NCBI GenBank assembly: GCA_937896895.1
Contig: CALBNV010000011.1
Coordinates: 1-21,376, forward strand
DNA from: an uncultured Bacteroidales bacterium
Lineage (GTDB): Bacteria; Bacteroidota; Bacteroidia; Bacteroidales; F082
Reading direction: 5' to 3'
DNA length: 21,376 nucleotides
The position numbers and the translations under genes are program-made. A model generated the notes under the pieces. The model was not told the DNA's origin and ran no database searches. It saw nothing but the letters and a program-made list of their open reading frames with translations. Positions 6,050-14,391 of the stretch are shown here, one piece after another. Position 1 is the stretch's first letter. Each line of letters opens with the position of its first letter.

Positions 6050-8542
6050 ATGATTGACAATTCCGAAGCGAAACTGTTGCCCGCATATTCAATAGCTGAC
6101 GAGGTGAATGAAAAATTGGCGAAGTGTAACAGGTTGGTTATCACCGCGCCTCCTGGTGCGGGGAAATCAACGTTGTTGCCGCTGACGATTCTTGAAGGCA
6201 TGAAAGGCGGCGGGAAGGTCGTCATGCTTGAGCCGCGACGCATTGCCGCACGACAGGTAGCCGACCGGATGGCGACACTGCTGAACGAAAGGGTGGGAGA
6301 GACCGTCGGCTATCGTATCCGTTTCGAGAAAAACGTCTCCTCGAAAACCCGCATCGAGGTGGTGACTGAAGGTGTTCTCACAAGGATGCTCATTGCCGAC
6401 CCGACACTTGAAGGTGTCTCTGTCGTCGTTTTTGATGAGTTCCACGAAAGAAGCCTGAACTCCGATGTGGCACTCGCCCTGACACGCGAGTCACAAAACA
6501 TAATTCGCCCTGACTTGAAAATCGTGATAATGTCGGCGACGATTGACGCGACGGTGATTTGCTCAGCATTTGACGCACCTTACATTAATAGTGAGGGTAG
6601 GATGTTTGATGTCGAAGTCATTAATTCCGAAAAAGATATTGACACCAGAAACATGCCGGAGGAGATGGCACGTGCCATTTGCAGGGCGCACCGTGAACAC
6701 GATGGCGATATTCTTGCTTTTTTACCAGGACAGGCCGAAATCTTAAAATGCAGTGATTTGCTCGGTAATGAATTATGTGGCACAAAAATCATGCCATTGT
6801 ATGGAAATCTGTCGTTGCAAGAACAGAGAGCTGTGATTTTGCCTTCCGCAAAAGGCGAACGAAAAGTAGTACTTGCGACCCCGATTGCCGAAACATCATT
6901 GACAATCAGTGGAGTGAAAATAGTTGTTGATTCCGGATTTTGCAAGACGTTGGTCTTTGACCCGCGAAATGGGTTGAGTCATCTTGAGACTGTACGGATT
7001 AGTATGGATATGGCAAATCAGCGGAAAGGCCGTGCCGGACGTGTTGACAAAGGTGTTTGTTATCGTCTTTGGACCAAGGCGACGGAGCATAAGATGGCGG
7101 AGAGCCGCAAGCCGGAGATAGTCGATGCCGACTTGTCACCGGTGATGCTCGACATTGCAGCGTGGGGTGAAAACGAGGTCATGAGGTTGCCATGGCTGAC
7201 ACCACCGCCGCAAGGCAACGTGAGTCAGGCGTCGAGGCTGTTGCAGGTTCTCGATGCCATTGATGAAAATGGAAACATCACCGAAATGGGAAGAAAAATG
7301 TCGATGATGCCTTGCCATCCGCGAATTTCAAAGATGCTTGTTTCGGCGGGAAACGACAGAAAGAAAGCGCTCGCAGCCGACATAGCGGCGGTTCTTGAAG
7401 AGCGGGATCCGCTTTCATCTTCGGAAAACGACTCTGACATCAACACCAGAATTGAGCTTTTGCGCAAGACGAGAAGGAATAATAATGACGGCAGATGGAG
7501 TCGTATCATATTGATTGCCAACGAATATCTGCGGCTTGTGCGTGCTAATGCCGATAATGATATTCCAGATGTTTTTGAAACCGGCGGACTCTTGGCTTCA
7601 GCCTATCCCGAACGCATAGCCAAGTCATTAGATAACAATGGGAGATATAAGCTGGCGAGTGGCGGCAATGCCATCGTGAATGCAAAAGATGACCTCGCGT
7701 CGCACGAATGGCTTGCCGTTGCAGCGTTGAATGCAGCGAGCGGAAATGTGTTCTTGGCATCTCCGCTAAAGGAAGAATCGTTGCCTGCTTTTGCGAAAAT
7801 GCGCGACAATGTTTATTGGGACTCCAAAAAAGGTCAAATTGTGGCACGAAAAGAGTTGTATGTCGGGACTTTGGTTGTTGAAAGCCGTCAGATTCAAAGT
7901 AATTGCAACAGACAGATTGTCAAGGTTTTATGTGATACCTGCGCTAAAGACGGCTCAAGTATCCTCAATTTCTCGGAAGACGTGGAACGGCTGCAACGCC
8001 GCATTTCCGCCGTCTCATCGTGGCATCCCGAACTTGAACTTCCTGATTTGAGTACGGAGACAATCCTGAAAAAAACAGAAGAATGGCTTCCTTTTTATCT
8101 TGAAAATGTCGGGAGGTTGAAAACAAACATCACTGAATTGAAGAAAATCGACCTTTGCGCCGCGATTTGGGCGATGCTTTCGTATGAGCAACAACAAATT
8201 ATTGACAGACTCGCGCCGTCGCACATCGTGGTCCCGACTGGAAGCCGAATCCGCGTCGATTACCGTCAAGGTGCTGATAATCCGGTTGTTAGTGTCAGGC
8301 TTCAGGAATGTTTCGGGCTTGCTGACACGCCGCGTGTTGACGACGGCAAGCGTCCTGTTCTGATGGAGTTGCTGTCGCCGGGCTTTAAGCCTGTCCAACT
8401 CACGCAAGACCTGCGCAGTTTCTGGCAAAACACTTATTTTGAAGTGAAAAAGGAACTGAAACGCAGGTATCCGAAACATTACTGGCCCGACAACCCGTTG
8501 GAGGCCGAGGCGGTGAGAGGGGTGAAGAGAGTTAAAAGTTAA
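6050..8542 (+). CDS. hrpB: ATP-dependent helicase HrpB (DEAH/RHA family)
   Basis: An 830-aa DExH-box helicase. From the ATG at 6050, motif I (Walker A) is APPGAGKST with Lys39, motif II is DEFH (129-132), motif III is SATIDA, motif V is in ATPIAETSLTISGV, and motif VI is QRKGRAGR (324-331). A helicase-associated region follows, then the HrpB-specific C-terminal domain ending in RPVLMELLSPGFKPVQLTQD and RYPKHYWPDNPLEAEA, the hallmark that separates HrpB from HrpA. Length matches HrpB (about 800-840 aa). HrpB is a predicted RNA helicase of poorly defined role in most bacteria. I prefer 6050 over the in-frame TTG at 6023 because that codon lies within the promoter's -7 box. It is transcribed alone and ends at the hairpin at 8563. 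Confidence 0.95.
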   Translation: MIDNSEAKLLPAYSIADEVNEKLAKCNRLVITAPPGAGKSTLLPLTILEGMKGGGKVVMLEPRRIAARQVADRMATLLNERVGETVGYRIRFEKNVSSKTRIEVVTEGVLTRMLIADPTLEGVSVVVFDEFHERSLNSDVALALTRESQNIIRPDLKIVIMSATIDATVICSAFDAPYINSEGRMFDVEVINSEKDIDTRNMPEEMARAICRAHREHDGDILAFLPGQAEILKCSDLLGNELCGTKIMPLYGNLSLQEQRAVILPSAKGERKVVLATPIAETSLTISGVKIVVDSGFCKTLVFDPRNGLSHLETVRISMDMANQRKGRAGRVDKGVCYRLWTKATEHKMAESRKPEIVDADLSPVMLDIAAWGENEVMRLPWLTPPPQGNVSQASRLLQVLDAIDENGNITEMGRKMSMMPCHPRISKMLVSAGNDRKKALAADIAAVLEERDPLSSSENDSDINTRIELLRKTRRNNNDGRWSRIILIANEYLRLVRANADNDIPDVFETGGLLASAYPERIAKSLDNNGRYKLASGGNAIVNAKDDLASHEWLAVAALNAASGNVFLASPLKEESLPAFAKMRDNVYWDSKKGQIVARKELYVGTLVVESRQIQSNCNRQIVKVLCDTCAKDGSSILNFSEDVERLQRRISAVSSWHPELELPDLSTETILKKTEEWLPFYLENVGRLKTNITELKKIDLCAAIWAMLSYEQQQIIDRLAPSHIVVPTGSRIRVDYRQGADNPVVSVRLQECFGLADTPRVDDGKRPVLMELLSPGFKPVQLTQDLRSFWQNTYFEVKKELKRRYPKHYWPDNPLEAEAVRGVKRVKS

Positions 8543-8562
8543 GAGAGTAGAGTTAAAAGAAA

Positions 8563-8597
8563 GCCGGCGCATGAAGTTGATTTCTTCATGCGCCGGC
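8563..8597. terminator. Strong bidirectional hairpin terminator
   Basis: A perfect 14-bp stem, GCCGGCGCATGAAG with CTTCATGCGCCGGC, around a 7-base loop. The plus strand continues ATTTTGTG and the minus strand TTTCTTTTAA, so both sides have T-rich tails, better on the minus strand. It separates the convergent hrpB and peptidase genes. Confidence 0.8.
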
Positions 8598-8617
8598 ATT
8601 TTGTGTGAAATTATGTC

Positions 8618-10684
8618 CTATTTGAGATAGGTGTCAAGCCAGTTGGCGAAACGTCTCTGCCACAAGATTCCGTTCTGCGGCTGAAGGACCCAGTGGTTCT
8701 CGTCAGGGAAATAGAGGAACTCCGCCGGTATGCCGCGCAGGACGGCTGCGTTGTAAGCCTGCATACCTTGCGTGAAGCATATCCTGTAGTCGAGGCCGCC
8801 GTGGATGATGAGGATCGGCGCCGTCCATTTGTCAACGAAGAGATGAGGTGAGTTGGCGTAAGACCATTGTACGACAGGGTTATCCTTGTCCCAGAACGGG
8901 CCGCCGAGATCCCAGTTCACGAACCACATCTCTTCGGTCTCAAGATATTGAGCGTCAAGGTTAAACATGCCGTCGTGTGCTATCAAGGCTTTGAAGCGGC
9001 CATCGTGATGACCGGCGAGCCAATACACCGAGAATCCGCCGAAGCTGGCACCCACGGCACCGAGTCTCGTGTTGTCAACGAAAGGCTCGTCTGCCATCGC
9101 GTCGATTGCGCTGAGATAGTCTCTCATGCACTGTCCGCCGTAGTCGCCGCTGATCGCCTCGTTCCATTCCTGCCCGAAGCCTGGAAGACCGCGTCTGTTC
9201 GGAGCTACGATGACATACCCGTTGGCAGCCATCATCTGGAAGTTCCAGCGATATGACCAGAACTGACTAACAGTGCTCTGCGGGCCGCCCTCGCAGTAAA
9301 GCAAGGTGGGGTATTTCTTGTTCTTGTCGAAATGAGGCGGATAAATGACCCACGTCAGCATCATCTTGCCGTCGGTGGTCCTGATCCATCTCTCTTCAAC
9401 GTCGGCGAGTGCTAATTGACTGAAAATGTTGTCGTTGACATGAGTGATAGCGGTAAACTCGCCTGTTGAGGTGTTAACGCTGAACAGTTCCGTCGGACGG
9501 CTCATCGACTGCTTTCCGGCGATGAGTCTGTCGCCTGCGACTGCCAACGACACGAAATTATGCCTTCCGCTTGTGATTTTCGTGATGGTGCCGTTGCTCA
9601 GGCTCAACGAATAGATCTGGTCGGTGGCGTTGATGTCGCTGATAAAGTAAATGGTGTTGCCGTCATCAGCCCAGGTAAGTGATGTGGCGTTCTGGTCAAA
9701 GCCGACAGAATAGTCTTTCTTGTTGCCATTAGTAAGATCCATGACAAAGAGACGCTGCTTATCTGCTTCATAACCATCGCGTTCCATGCTTTCCCATGCC
9801 ATCTTGCTGCCGTCTGGTGAAACCGTAACGTTCAGGTCATAACCCATCATCCCTTCGGTGAGGTTGATAGTGTTGCCGGTGGCAATGACATATTTGTAAA
9901 TGTCTGTGTTCGTTGATGTTGCATAGTCTTTGCCGACTTTCTTACGGCAGCAGTAAAGTATGCTCTGACCGTTTTCAGCCCATGCCACTTGCTCCATTCC
10001 GCCAAATGGCCTCACCGGTGACTCCCAGTTTTCGCCTTCCATGATGTCTTTCCCGTCGGTAATCACATCATCAGTCAGCTTGGCGTAAAACACATGGCTG
10101 TAAGTGTCAACCCATTGATCCCAATGGCGGTACATCAGGTCATTGTTGATTCTTCCCGATGAAAGCGGAAGGTCAGGGTAGATGTCTGCTACCTGATCCT
10201 TGAGCTTGACTTCCGCTGTGTAGATAAGATGTTTCCCGTCAGGACTGTATTCGTAACCTGTTATACCATCTTGAATATCAGTGATTTGACGACTGTTTTC
10301 GCCGTTTGCATCCATCTCCCAAAGCTGCATCTCACCGTTGCTGACCGCCATGTAGGCTATCTTCCCCTTCAAAGTCCACGTCGGACTGTATTGACTGCCA
10401 GTGCCTTCCGTGATGCACTCAAGGTTGCTTCCGTCTGCATTCATGACGTAAAGCCTCGAAATACCCTTGTTTTTTTCAATGGAATAGTCGGTGACGCTGT
10501 AAACGACCTGTGAGCCGTCAGGGGAGATGTCGTACTCGCCGATGCGCCCCATCGACCACAGCACCTCAGGCGTCATCACATCAGAATCTAACTTGATTGT
10601 CTCACGAAGAGGGACATCCTGCTTCGTGTCGCAGCCCTGCAAAACAAACAGAAGCATCGCGATTGGAATTAAAAGCCTTTTCAT
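8618..10684 (-). CDS. dpp5: S9 family peptidase lipoprotein, dipeptidyl-peptidase 5-like
   Basis: A 688-aa prolyl-oligopeptidase-family serine peptidase. A lipoprotein signal peptide ends in LLFVLQGC (lipidated Cys18). An N-terminal beta-propeller follows with WD40-like/TolB-like blades (YDISPDGSQVVYS, YEYSPDGKHLIYT, VTVSPDGSKMAWE) and the WDQWVD segment, then an alpha/beta hydrolase domain from about residue 440. The nucleophile is Ser547 in GASFGGF, with Asp632 in GGLDYR and His664 in DENHW. The spacings of 85 and 32 residues agree with my recollection of the Porphyromonas DPP5 triad. DPP5 removes dipeptides with a hydrophobic or Ala P1 residue from peptides in the periplasm, feeding amino-acid-fermenting Bacteroidota. 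The in-frame TTG at 10693 is open, but the ATG at 10684 gives the proper signal peptide. Confidence 0.9.
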   Translation of the reverse strand: MKRLLIPIAMLLFVLQGCDTKQDVPLRETIKLDSDVMTPEVLWSMGRIGEYDISPDGSQVVYSVTDYSIEKNKGISRLYVMNADGSNLECITEGTGSQYSPTWTLKGKIAYMAVSNGEMQLWEMDANGENSRQITDIQDGITGYEYSPDGKHLIYTAEVKLKDQVADIYPDLPLSSGRINNDLMYRHWDQWVDTYSHVFYAKLTDDVITDGKDIMEGENWESPVRPFGGMEQVAWAENGQSILYCCRKKVGKDYATSTNTDIYKYVIATGNTINLTEGMMGYDLNVTVSPDGSKMAWESMERDGYEADKQRLFVMDLTNGNKKDYSVGFDQNATSLTWADDGNTIYFISDINATDQIYSLSLSNGTITKITSGRHNFVSLAVAGDRLIAGKQSMSRPTELFSVNTSTGEFTAITHVNDNIFSQLALADVEERWIRTTDGKMMLTWVIYPPHFDKNKKYPTLLYCEGGPQSTVSQFWSYRWNFQMMAANGYVIVAPNRRGLPGFGQEWNEAISGDYGGQCMRDYLSAIDAMADEPFVDNTRLGAVGASFGGFSVYWLAGHHDGRFKALIAHDGMFNLDAQYLETEEMWFVNWDLGGPFWDKDNPVVQWSYANSPHLFVDKWTAPILIIHGGLDYRICFTQGMQAYNAAVLRGIPAEFLYFPDENHWVLQPQNGILWQRRFANWLDTYLK

Positions 10685-10750
10685 ATTCAACAAATTTTGT
10701 AAATAATTCTAATTTAAACTCCAATTAATTTTTAATCGGAATTCAAACTG

Positions 10751-10779
10751 CAAATCTACGATTTTTTTATTTTTGCAAA
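10751..10779 (-). promoter_or_regulatory. Promoter of the DPP5-like gene
   Basis: On the minus strand TTTG (10776-10779), 17 bases, then TAGATTTG (10751-10758) fits the Bacteroidota consensus with a slightly short spacer. Its -33 element directly abuts the -7 box of the opposing promoter (10768-10775), so the two divergent promoters are interleaved and may compete. Confidence 0.5.
10768..10775 (+). promoter_or_regulatory. -7 box upstream of the PNGase F-like gene
   Basis: TATTTTTG (10768-10775) lies 17 bases before the ATG at 10793 and would give a leader of only about ten bases. No clear TTTG is found upstream at the usual distance. Confidence 0.4.
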
Positions 10780-10792
10780 AAAAAATAATGTG

Positions 10793-12484
10793 ATGAAACG
10801 TGTATTTTTGTTTTTTAGCTCGATTTTCGCGACATTTTGCGCATTTTCGCAGCAACATCTTGTTTATCAATCGTATGCGCTGGGCTCCGACAGCGGCGAC
10901 ACTACTTTCCGTGATGTCCTCCGCTATAAGAAACAGTTGAAGATTTACGATGTCCAGGAGTTTTCTGGCAAATTAATCGACGGAGTATCAACCGATTACA
11001 CTTACGTTGATTATGACTCTGACTCCGTTTATTTCCAGATGAATTATCAGGACGGCGAGTCGTTTTACTCTGTTAATCCATTGAAAAACAATGATGTTAC
11101 ATTTGAGAAAGTCGGAGCGGAAAAAATCAAAGGCTACGATTGCATCAAATATAAAACCTCGATAAACTCGAACACCATTGAGGTCTGGATGACCGAGAAA
11201 CCCGGCTACGACGCCACTCCGACAACGTCGCGCGGCTACCTGAAAGGCGTGATGGTCAGGCAGGCGATAAACGGAAACAGGATTCTGGAACTGAAGTCGG
11301 TGAAAAAAGACAAAAATATTAAAAAAGATTTGATTCCCAATGATTTAGGCGTTAGAAAGAGTGGGAGGGAACTTGACAAAATCAATAAGGAGAAATTGAT
11401 AAAACGTTTCAGTATCTTCAATGACGACCAGATTCACTTCGCGAATATCGAGAAGTTCAAAGGCGAAATTCCGTTCGATTCGGTGATTCATTTCGCGTCG
11501 GGTACGGTGATTCTGAAACGGGTTAAACTTCCGGTGCTGCCCGAACATTACCAGCTTTTCGCGGAGCTTCGCCAGAAGTCGAACGGCGACGCATACGACC
11601 GCACCGGCTCCGTTTTTGTGATTCCTTTAGATAGGAAATTATCTTTGCGTGACGCTTTAATTGACAGTATTGAAGTCCTTCCATATCAATATGATAGAAA
11701 CGGCAAAAAGTATGAAGGAATACGTCTTGAAAACGACTATATGCCTGTTGTCGAGCTGATGAGGTTTTTCACTCCGTTCGGTGTCAGTCATTTCAACGAC
11801 CGCGTCAGTATAGACGGTCTCGAATGGGAAGACGAGGCGTATTACAAGGTGGAGGTCAGCGAGCTTTCCGACCGGCTTTCGGGCGACGTGCTGGTCGGCG
11901 CGTTCATCGGCAATTACGACGGCGGCGGACATAAGGTCTCGTTGGACATTGTCGCGTACCCGCAGGATTACAGCGGCGACACCGACGGAAACTGCCGCTG
12001 GAGCCTCCCGCTTTTCAACACGTGCAACGTCATGGAGATGGCCGGGCAGAATTACGGAAGACTGTTCCAAACCGACAGCCTGACCGTTGAGTTCGACATT
12101 CCTGAAAACGTTGAGAATCTGCGTCTCAGGTACATCACGACTGGTCACGGCGGCTGGGGTGGCGGCGATGAGTTCAACCCGAAGGAGAACACGGTCATCG
12201 TTGACGGCGAGACGACGTTCACTTTCACGCCTTGGCGTTGCGACTGCGGCACTTACCGCGAGCTGAACCCGGTGTCGGGCAACTTCTGGAATGGCGTCTC
12301 GTCGTCCGACTATTCCCGTTCGGGATGGTGCCCGGGGACGGCCACGAACCCGACGTATTTCGACCTGAGTCATTTGAAGCCGGGGCGTCACACGATAACC
12401 GTCGCCATCCCGCAGGGCGCCGACGAGGGCGGCAGCTTCTCGCACTGGATGGTGTCGGGGGTGCTGATAGGAGAGAGGAGATGA
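10793..12484 (+). CDS. Secreted PNGase F-like glycoamidase with GLPGLI-like N-terminal domain
   Basis: A 563-aa exported protein with signal peptide MKRVFLFFSSIFATFCAFS. Residues about 20-165 resemble the GLPGLI-family fold common in Bacteroidota (the IKGYDCIKYKT and EVWMTEKPG strands). From about 225 it resembles the two jelly-roll domains of peptide-N-glycosidase F, which cleaves N-glycans from asparagine. By eye against PNGase F from memory, Asp269 in YDRTGSVFV matches catalytic Asp60 and Glu460 in GDEFNPKEN matches Glu206. Glu118 has no acidic counterpart. The C-terminal signature GWGGGDEF, PWRCDCG and SGWCPG is strong and resembles the F-II branch. Its stop overlaps the next gene's start (ATGA), implying coupling. 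The GTG at 10790 is an alternative start. Family fold is fairly sure; activity is inference. Confidence 0.82.
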   Translation: MKRVFLFFSSIFATFCAFSQQHLVYQSYALGSDSGDTTFRDVLRYKKQLKIYDVQEFSGKLIDGVSTDYTYVDYDSDSVYFQMNYQDGESFYSVNPLKNNDVTFEKVGAEKIKGYDCIKYKTSINSNTIEVWMTEKPGYDATPTTSRGYLKGVMVRQAINGNRILELKSVKKDKNIKKDLIPNDLGVRKSGRELDKINKEKLIKRFSIFNDDQIHFANIEKFKGEIPFDSVIHFASGTVILKRVKLPVLPEHYQLFAELRQKSNGDAYDRTGSVFVIPLDRKLSLRDALIDSIEVLPYQYDRNGKKYEGIRLENDYMPVVELMRFFTPFGVSHFNDRVSIDGLEWEDEAYYKVEVSELSDRLSGDVLVGAFIGNYDGGGHKVSLDIVAYPQDYSGDTDGNCRWSLPLFNTCNVMEMAGQNYGRLFQTDSLTVEFDIPENVENLRLRYITTGHGGWGGGDEFNPKENTVIVDGETTFTFTPWRCDCGTYRELNPVSGNFWNGVSSSDYSRSGWCPGTATNPTYFDLSHLKPGRHTITVAIPQGADEGGSFSHWMVSGVLIGERR

Positions 12485-13509
12485 AAGTGAGTTATATTAT
12501 GCTTAACGATAAGGAAAAACTGGTTAGTCCGATAACAGGCGGCAGGATGTCGCTCGAATGGGAGTGGCGTGACGTTGAGTTCCGCAAGGAGAATTTTCAT
12601 GTGATGTTTCCGTTTTATCGTTGTGAAGACACGGGTGAGCAGTTCACCGACACGGAGACTGACGGTGTGTGGTACGCCCAGGTTCATAATATGTATTGTC
12701 AGAAATACGGCATTCCTTTTACGGATGAGATTGTGGAAGTACGCGAACGATATGGAATCAGCTCTTCCAAGATGTCGCTGATTCTCGGATTCGGTGCGAA
12801 TCAATGGCGCAGATACGAACAGGAGGAGATTCCGAGCGTTTCAAATGGAAGGATGATACGGTCAATAATGAACCCTTTGGTTTTCAAGGATATGCTTGAA
12901 AGTTCAAGGCATCTTCTGACAGAAAAAGAATATTCGAGAATATCCGGCAAGGTCGAATGCGCAATCAGTAGTGCCGAGACGCTGCGCATTAAACAGTACG
13001 AGACGCAACGCTTGTTCGTTTCCGGCAGAAACATCGATAATGGTTTCGGCCAGCTGTCGTTGGAACGTCTGAAAAATGTGATGCTTTTTGTCATCGGACA
13101 TGTAGGTGAAATCTTTTACACAAAGATGAATAAAATGCTGTTTTATATTGATTTTGTGAAATATAGGGAAACAGGTTCGTCACTTACAGGATTGTCGTAC
13201 AGGGCGATTGACTACGGCCCTGTGCCGGAAAAATGGGAGAAGGTGTATAGTGAGTTTGACGAGATAAGCCATGAGCCGAGGGTTGCCGGTGACTTTGAAG
13301 GTTGTGTGCTTGGCACAACATCAAAATGCGACCGAGGTGTTTTTTCGGAGAAAGAACTTGCAATCATGCAGATGGTGTGTGAGCGTTTCAAATCATGCAC
13401 GGCACGTGAGATGACAAGGTTGAGCCACGAGGAAAACGCATGGAAAGACTGTTTTGAAAAACACGGGATAATACCTTTTGAAAAGGCGTTCCAACTTAAA
13501 GCCATATAG
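12481..13509 (+). CDS. HTH-Panacea (SocA/DUF4065) antitoxin-like protein
   Basis: A 342-aa cytosolic protein. The N terminus has SPITGGRM and YRCEDTGEQFTD, a reduced MqsA-like region. An XRE-type helix-turn-helix follows at about residues 83-125 (RERYGISSSKMSLILGFGAN, then YEQEEIPS). The Panacea domain (DUF4065, as in SocA) occupies residues ~192-340, with LFYIDFVKYRETG, LTGLSYRAIDYGPVPE and a C-terminal helix ending HEENAWKDCF. Panacea domains neutralise many unrelated toxins, normally encoded next door. Here no small toxin gene is visible on either side. The ATG at 12481 overlaps the TGA of the PNGase F-like gene, with a purine-rich GGAGAGAGGAG just upstream; the ATG at 12499 is an alternative. 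The HTH suggests it autoregulates. Domain assignment is secure; the role without a toxin is not. Confidence 0.88.
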   Translation: MKVSYIMLNDKEKLVSPITGGRMSLEWEWRDVEFRKENFHVMFPFYRCEDTGEQFTDTETDGVWYAQVHNMYCQKYGIPFTDEIVEVRERYGISSSKMSLILGFGANQWRRYEQEEIPSVSNGRMIRSIMNPLVFKDMLESSRHLLTEKEYSRISGKVECAISSAETLRIKQYETQRLFVSGRNIDNGFGQLSLERLKNVMLFVIGHVGEIFYTKMNKMLFYIDFVKYRETGSSLTGLSYRAIDYGPVPEKWEKVYSEFDEISHEPRVAGDFEGCVLGTTSKCDRGVFSEKELAIMQMVCERFKSCTAREMTRLSHEENAWKDCFEKHGIIPFEKAFQLKAI

Positions 13510-13590
13510 TTGGTTTATGCACTGAAAAAAGTACTTGTAATCAATGATATACGCAACTTTTTAAACGAAAACAATCAAAATATTTAGATC

Positions 13591-13611
13591 TATAGGTCAA
13601 ATTGCAGGATA
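13591..13611 (+). repeat. Left outer inverted repeat of the IS remnant
   Basis: Begins TATAGGTCAAATTGCAGGAT. It is an exact inverted match to 14352-14372 over 21 bases and differs from the outer right copy (14392-14412) at two positions. Confidence 0.8.
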
Positions 13612-13694
13612 TAGTACCTCTCAATCCCTTGTAAATACAGGCGATTCCGACGATTCAAAGCTTTCAGACCCAAAATCGATGCTTAAAAGTCTTC

Positions 13695-13715
13695 TATAGG
13701 TCATTTTGCAGGATA
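13695..13715 (+). repeat. Left inner inverted repeat of the IS remnant
   Basis: Begins TATAGGTCATTTTGCAGGAT, a direct repeat of 13591-13611 with two changes, lying 83 bp inside it. Confidence 0.8.
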
Positions 13716-13782
13716 CGACATGGCCGTATCCCTTGCGTGCACTAGCTTTGCGCGAGTTTCAAAACTAAAAAAAACAGTTAGT

Positions 13783-14179
13783 ATGCACAAGAGTAAATGC
13801 CCCGTGTGCGGGTCTTCACACACAGTAAGGAAACGAGACGAACGCAGACTACGAATCGGCTGTGCGAAGTATTGAAGAACGTGGCTATGATATAAAAGGA
13901 CTCATCATTGATGGGAAGCAGAGCTTGTTCGGCATCTTCAATGACTATAAGATTCAGATGTGCCAATTCCACATGAAGCAGATAATCAGACGCTATCTTC
14001 CGTATCGTTTCACTTGTCAGATGGCAGCGTGTGAGGGAATGCCCAACACCAACAACAAGGTCGAAGGGGCCTTTACGGATCAAAAGAAGAACCTGAACAA
14101 CCATGGCGGCATGGCGGAAGAGAATCGCAAGCGATTCATTTGTGGGTTTTTCTTGGCATTGATAAAACCACTTGCATAA
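13783..14179 (+). pseudogene. Broken transposase, IS256 family variant Zn-binding type
   Basis: The ATG at 13783 starts a zinc-ribbon N terminus (HKSKCPVCGSSHTVRK) that runs into a stop at about 13873. A second frame, shifted by one base, carries the Mutator-like catalytic region: ESAVRSIEERGYDIKG, LIIDGKQSLFGIF (second catalytic Asp), MCQFHMKQIIRRYL, then NTNNKVEGAFTDQKK (catalytic Glu) and NRKRFICGFFLALIK, ending TAA at 14179. The stretch that should link the zinc ribbon to the catalytic core, with the first catalytic Asp, is missing, and the stretch after RRYLPYRF also seems shortened. The gene is therefore deleted internally and frameshifted. Confidence 0.75.
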
Positions 14180-14351
14180 TGCAAAAAGGCGGACCAGACA
14201 GCACGTCCAATCCGCCATTGCATTTTGCAATTTGGTATATACGGCTCTATTCCTCGCAGAGTTGCTCCCCAGCAGAGCTCTGCTGCGCTTCAAACCGCAA
14301 GGCAAAGTTAGTGATTTGTATTTATACGGCAAGGCGATAACGGAGAAATCT

Positions 14352-14372
14352 TATCCTGCAATTTGACCTATA
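14352..14372 (-). repeat. Right inner inverted repeat of the IS remnant
   Basis: On the minus strand it begins TATAGGTCAAATTGCAGGAT and is identical over 21 bases to the left outer copy (13591-13611). Confidence 0.8.
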
Positions 14373-14391
14373 GCGACATACCTATACAAAA

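Noticed and set aside
8015..8599. 194-codon minus-strand frame opposite the end of hrpB
   Set aside because: It overlaps the HrpB-specific C-terminal domain and reads through the terminator hairpin at 8563-8597; a shadow.
11657..12445. 262-codon minus-strand open frame opposite the PNGase F-like gene
   Set aside because: Arg/Ala/Val-rich shadow of a clearly coding plus-strand gene, with no family motif and no start context.
12232..12480. In-frame upstream extension of the Panacea gene
   Set aside because: This stretch codes for the PNGase F C-terminal signature in another frame, and the HTH-Panacea homologous region begins only after 12481.
13510..13590. Possible toxin gene directly after the Panacea gene
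   Set aside because: The 81 bp before the first IS repeat hold no open frame of useful length.
14041..14300. Possible CRISPR or other repeat array near the IS
   Set aside because: The repeats here are two pairs of IS ends plus one palindrome, not regularly spaced direct repeats. No CRISPR array is seen anywhere in the window.
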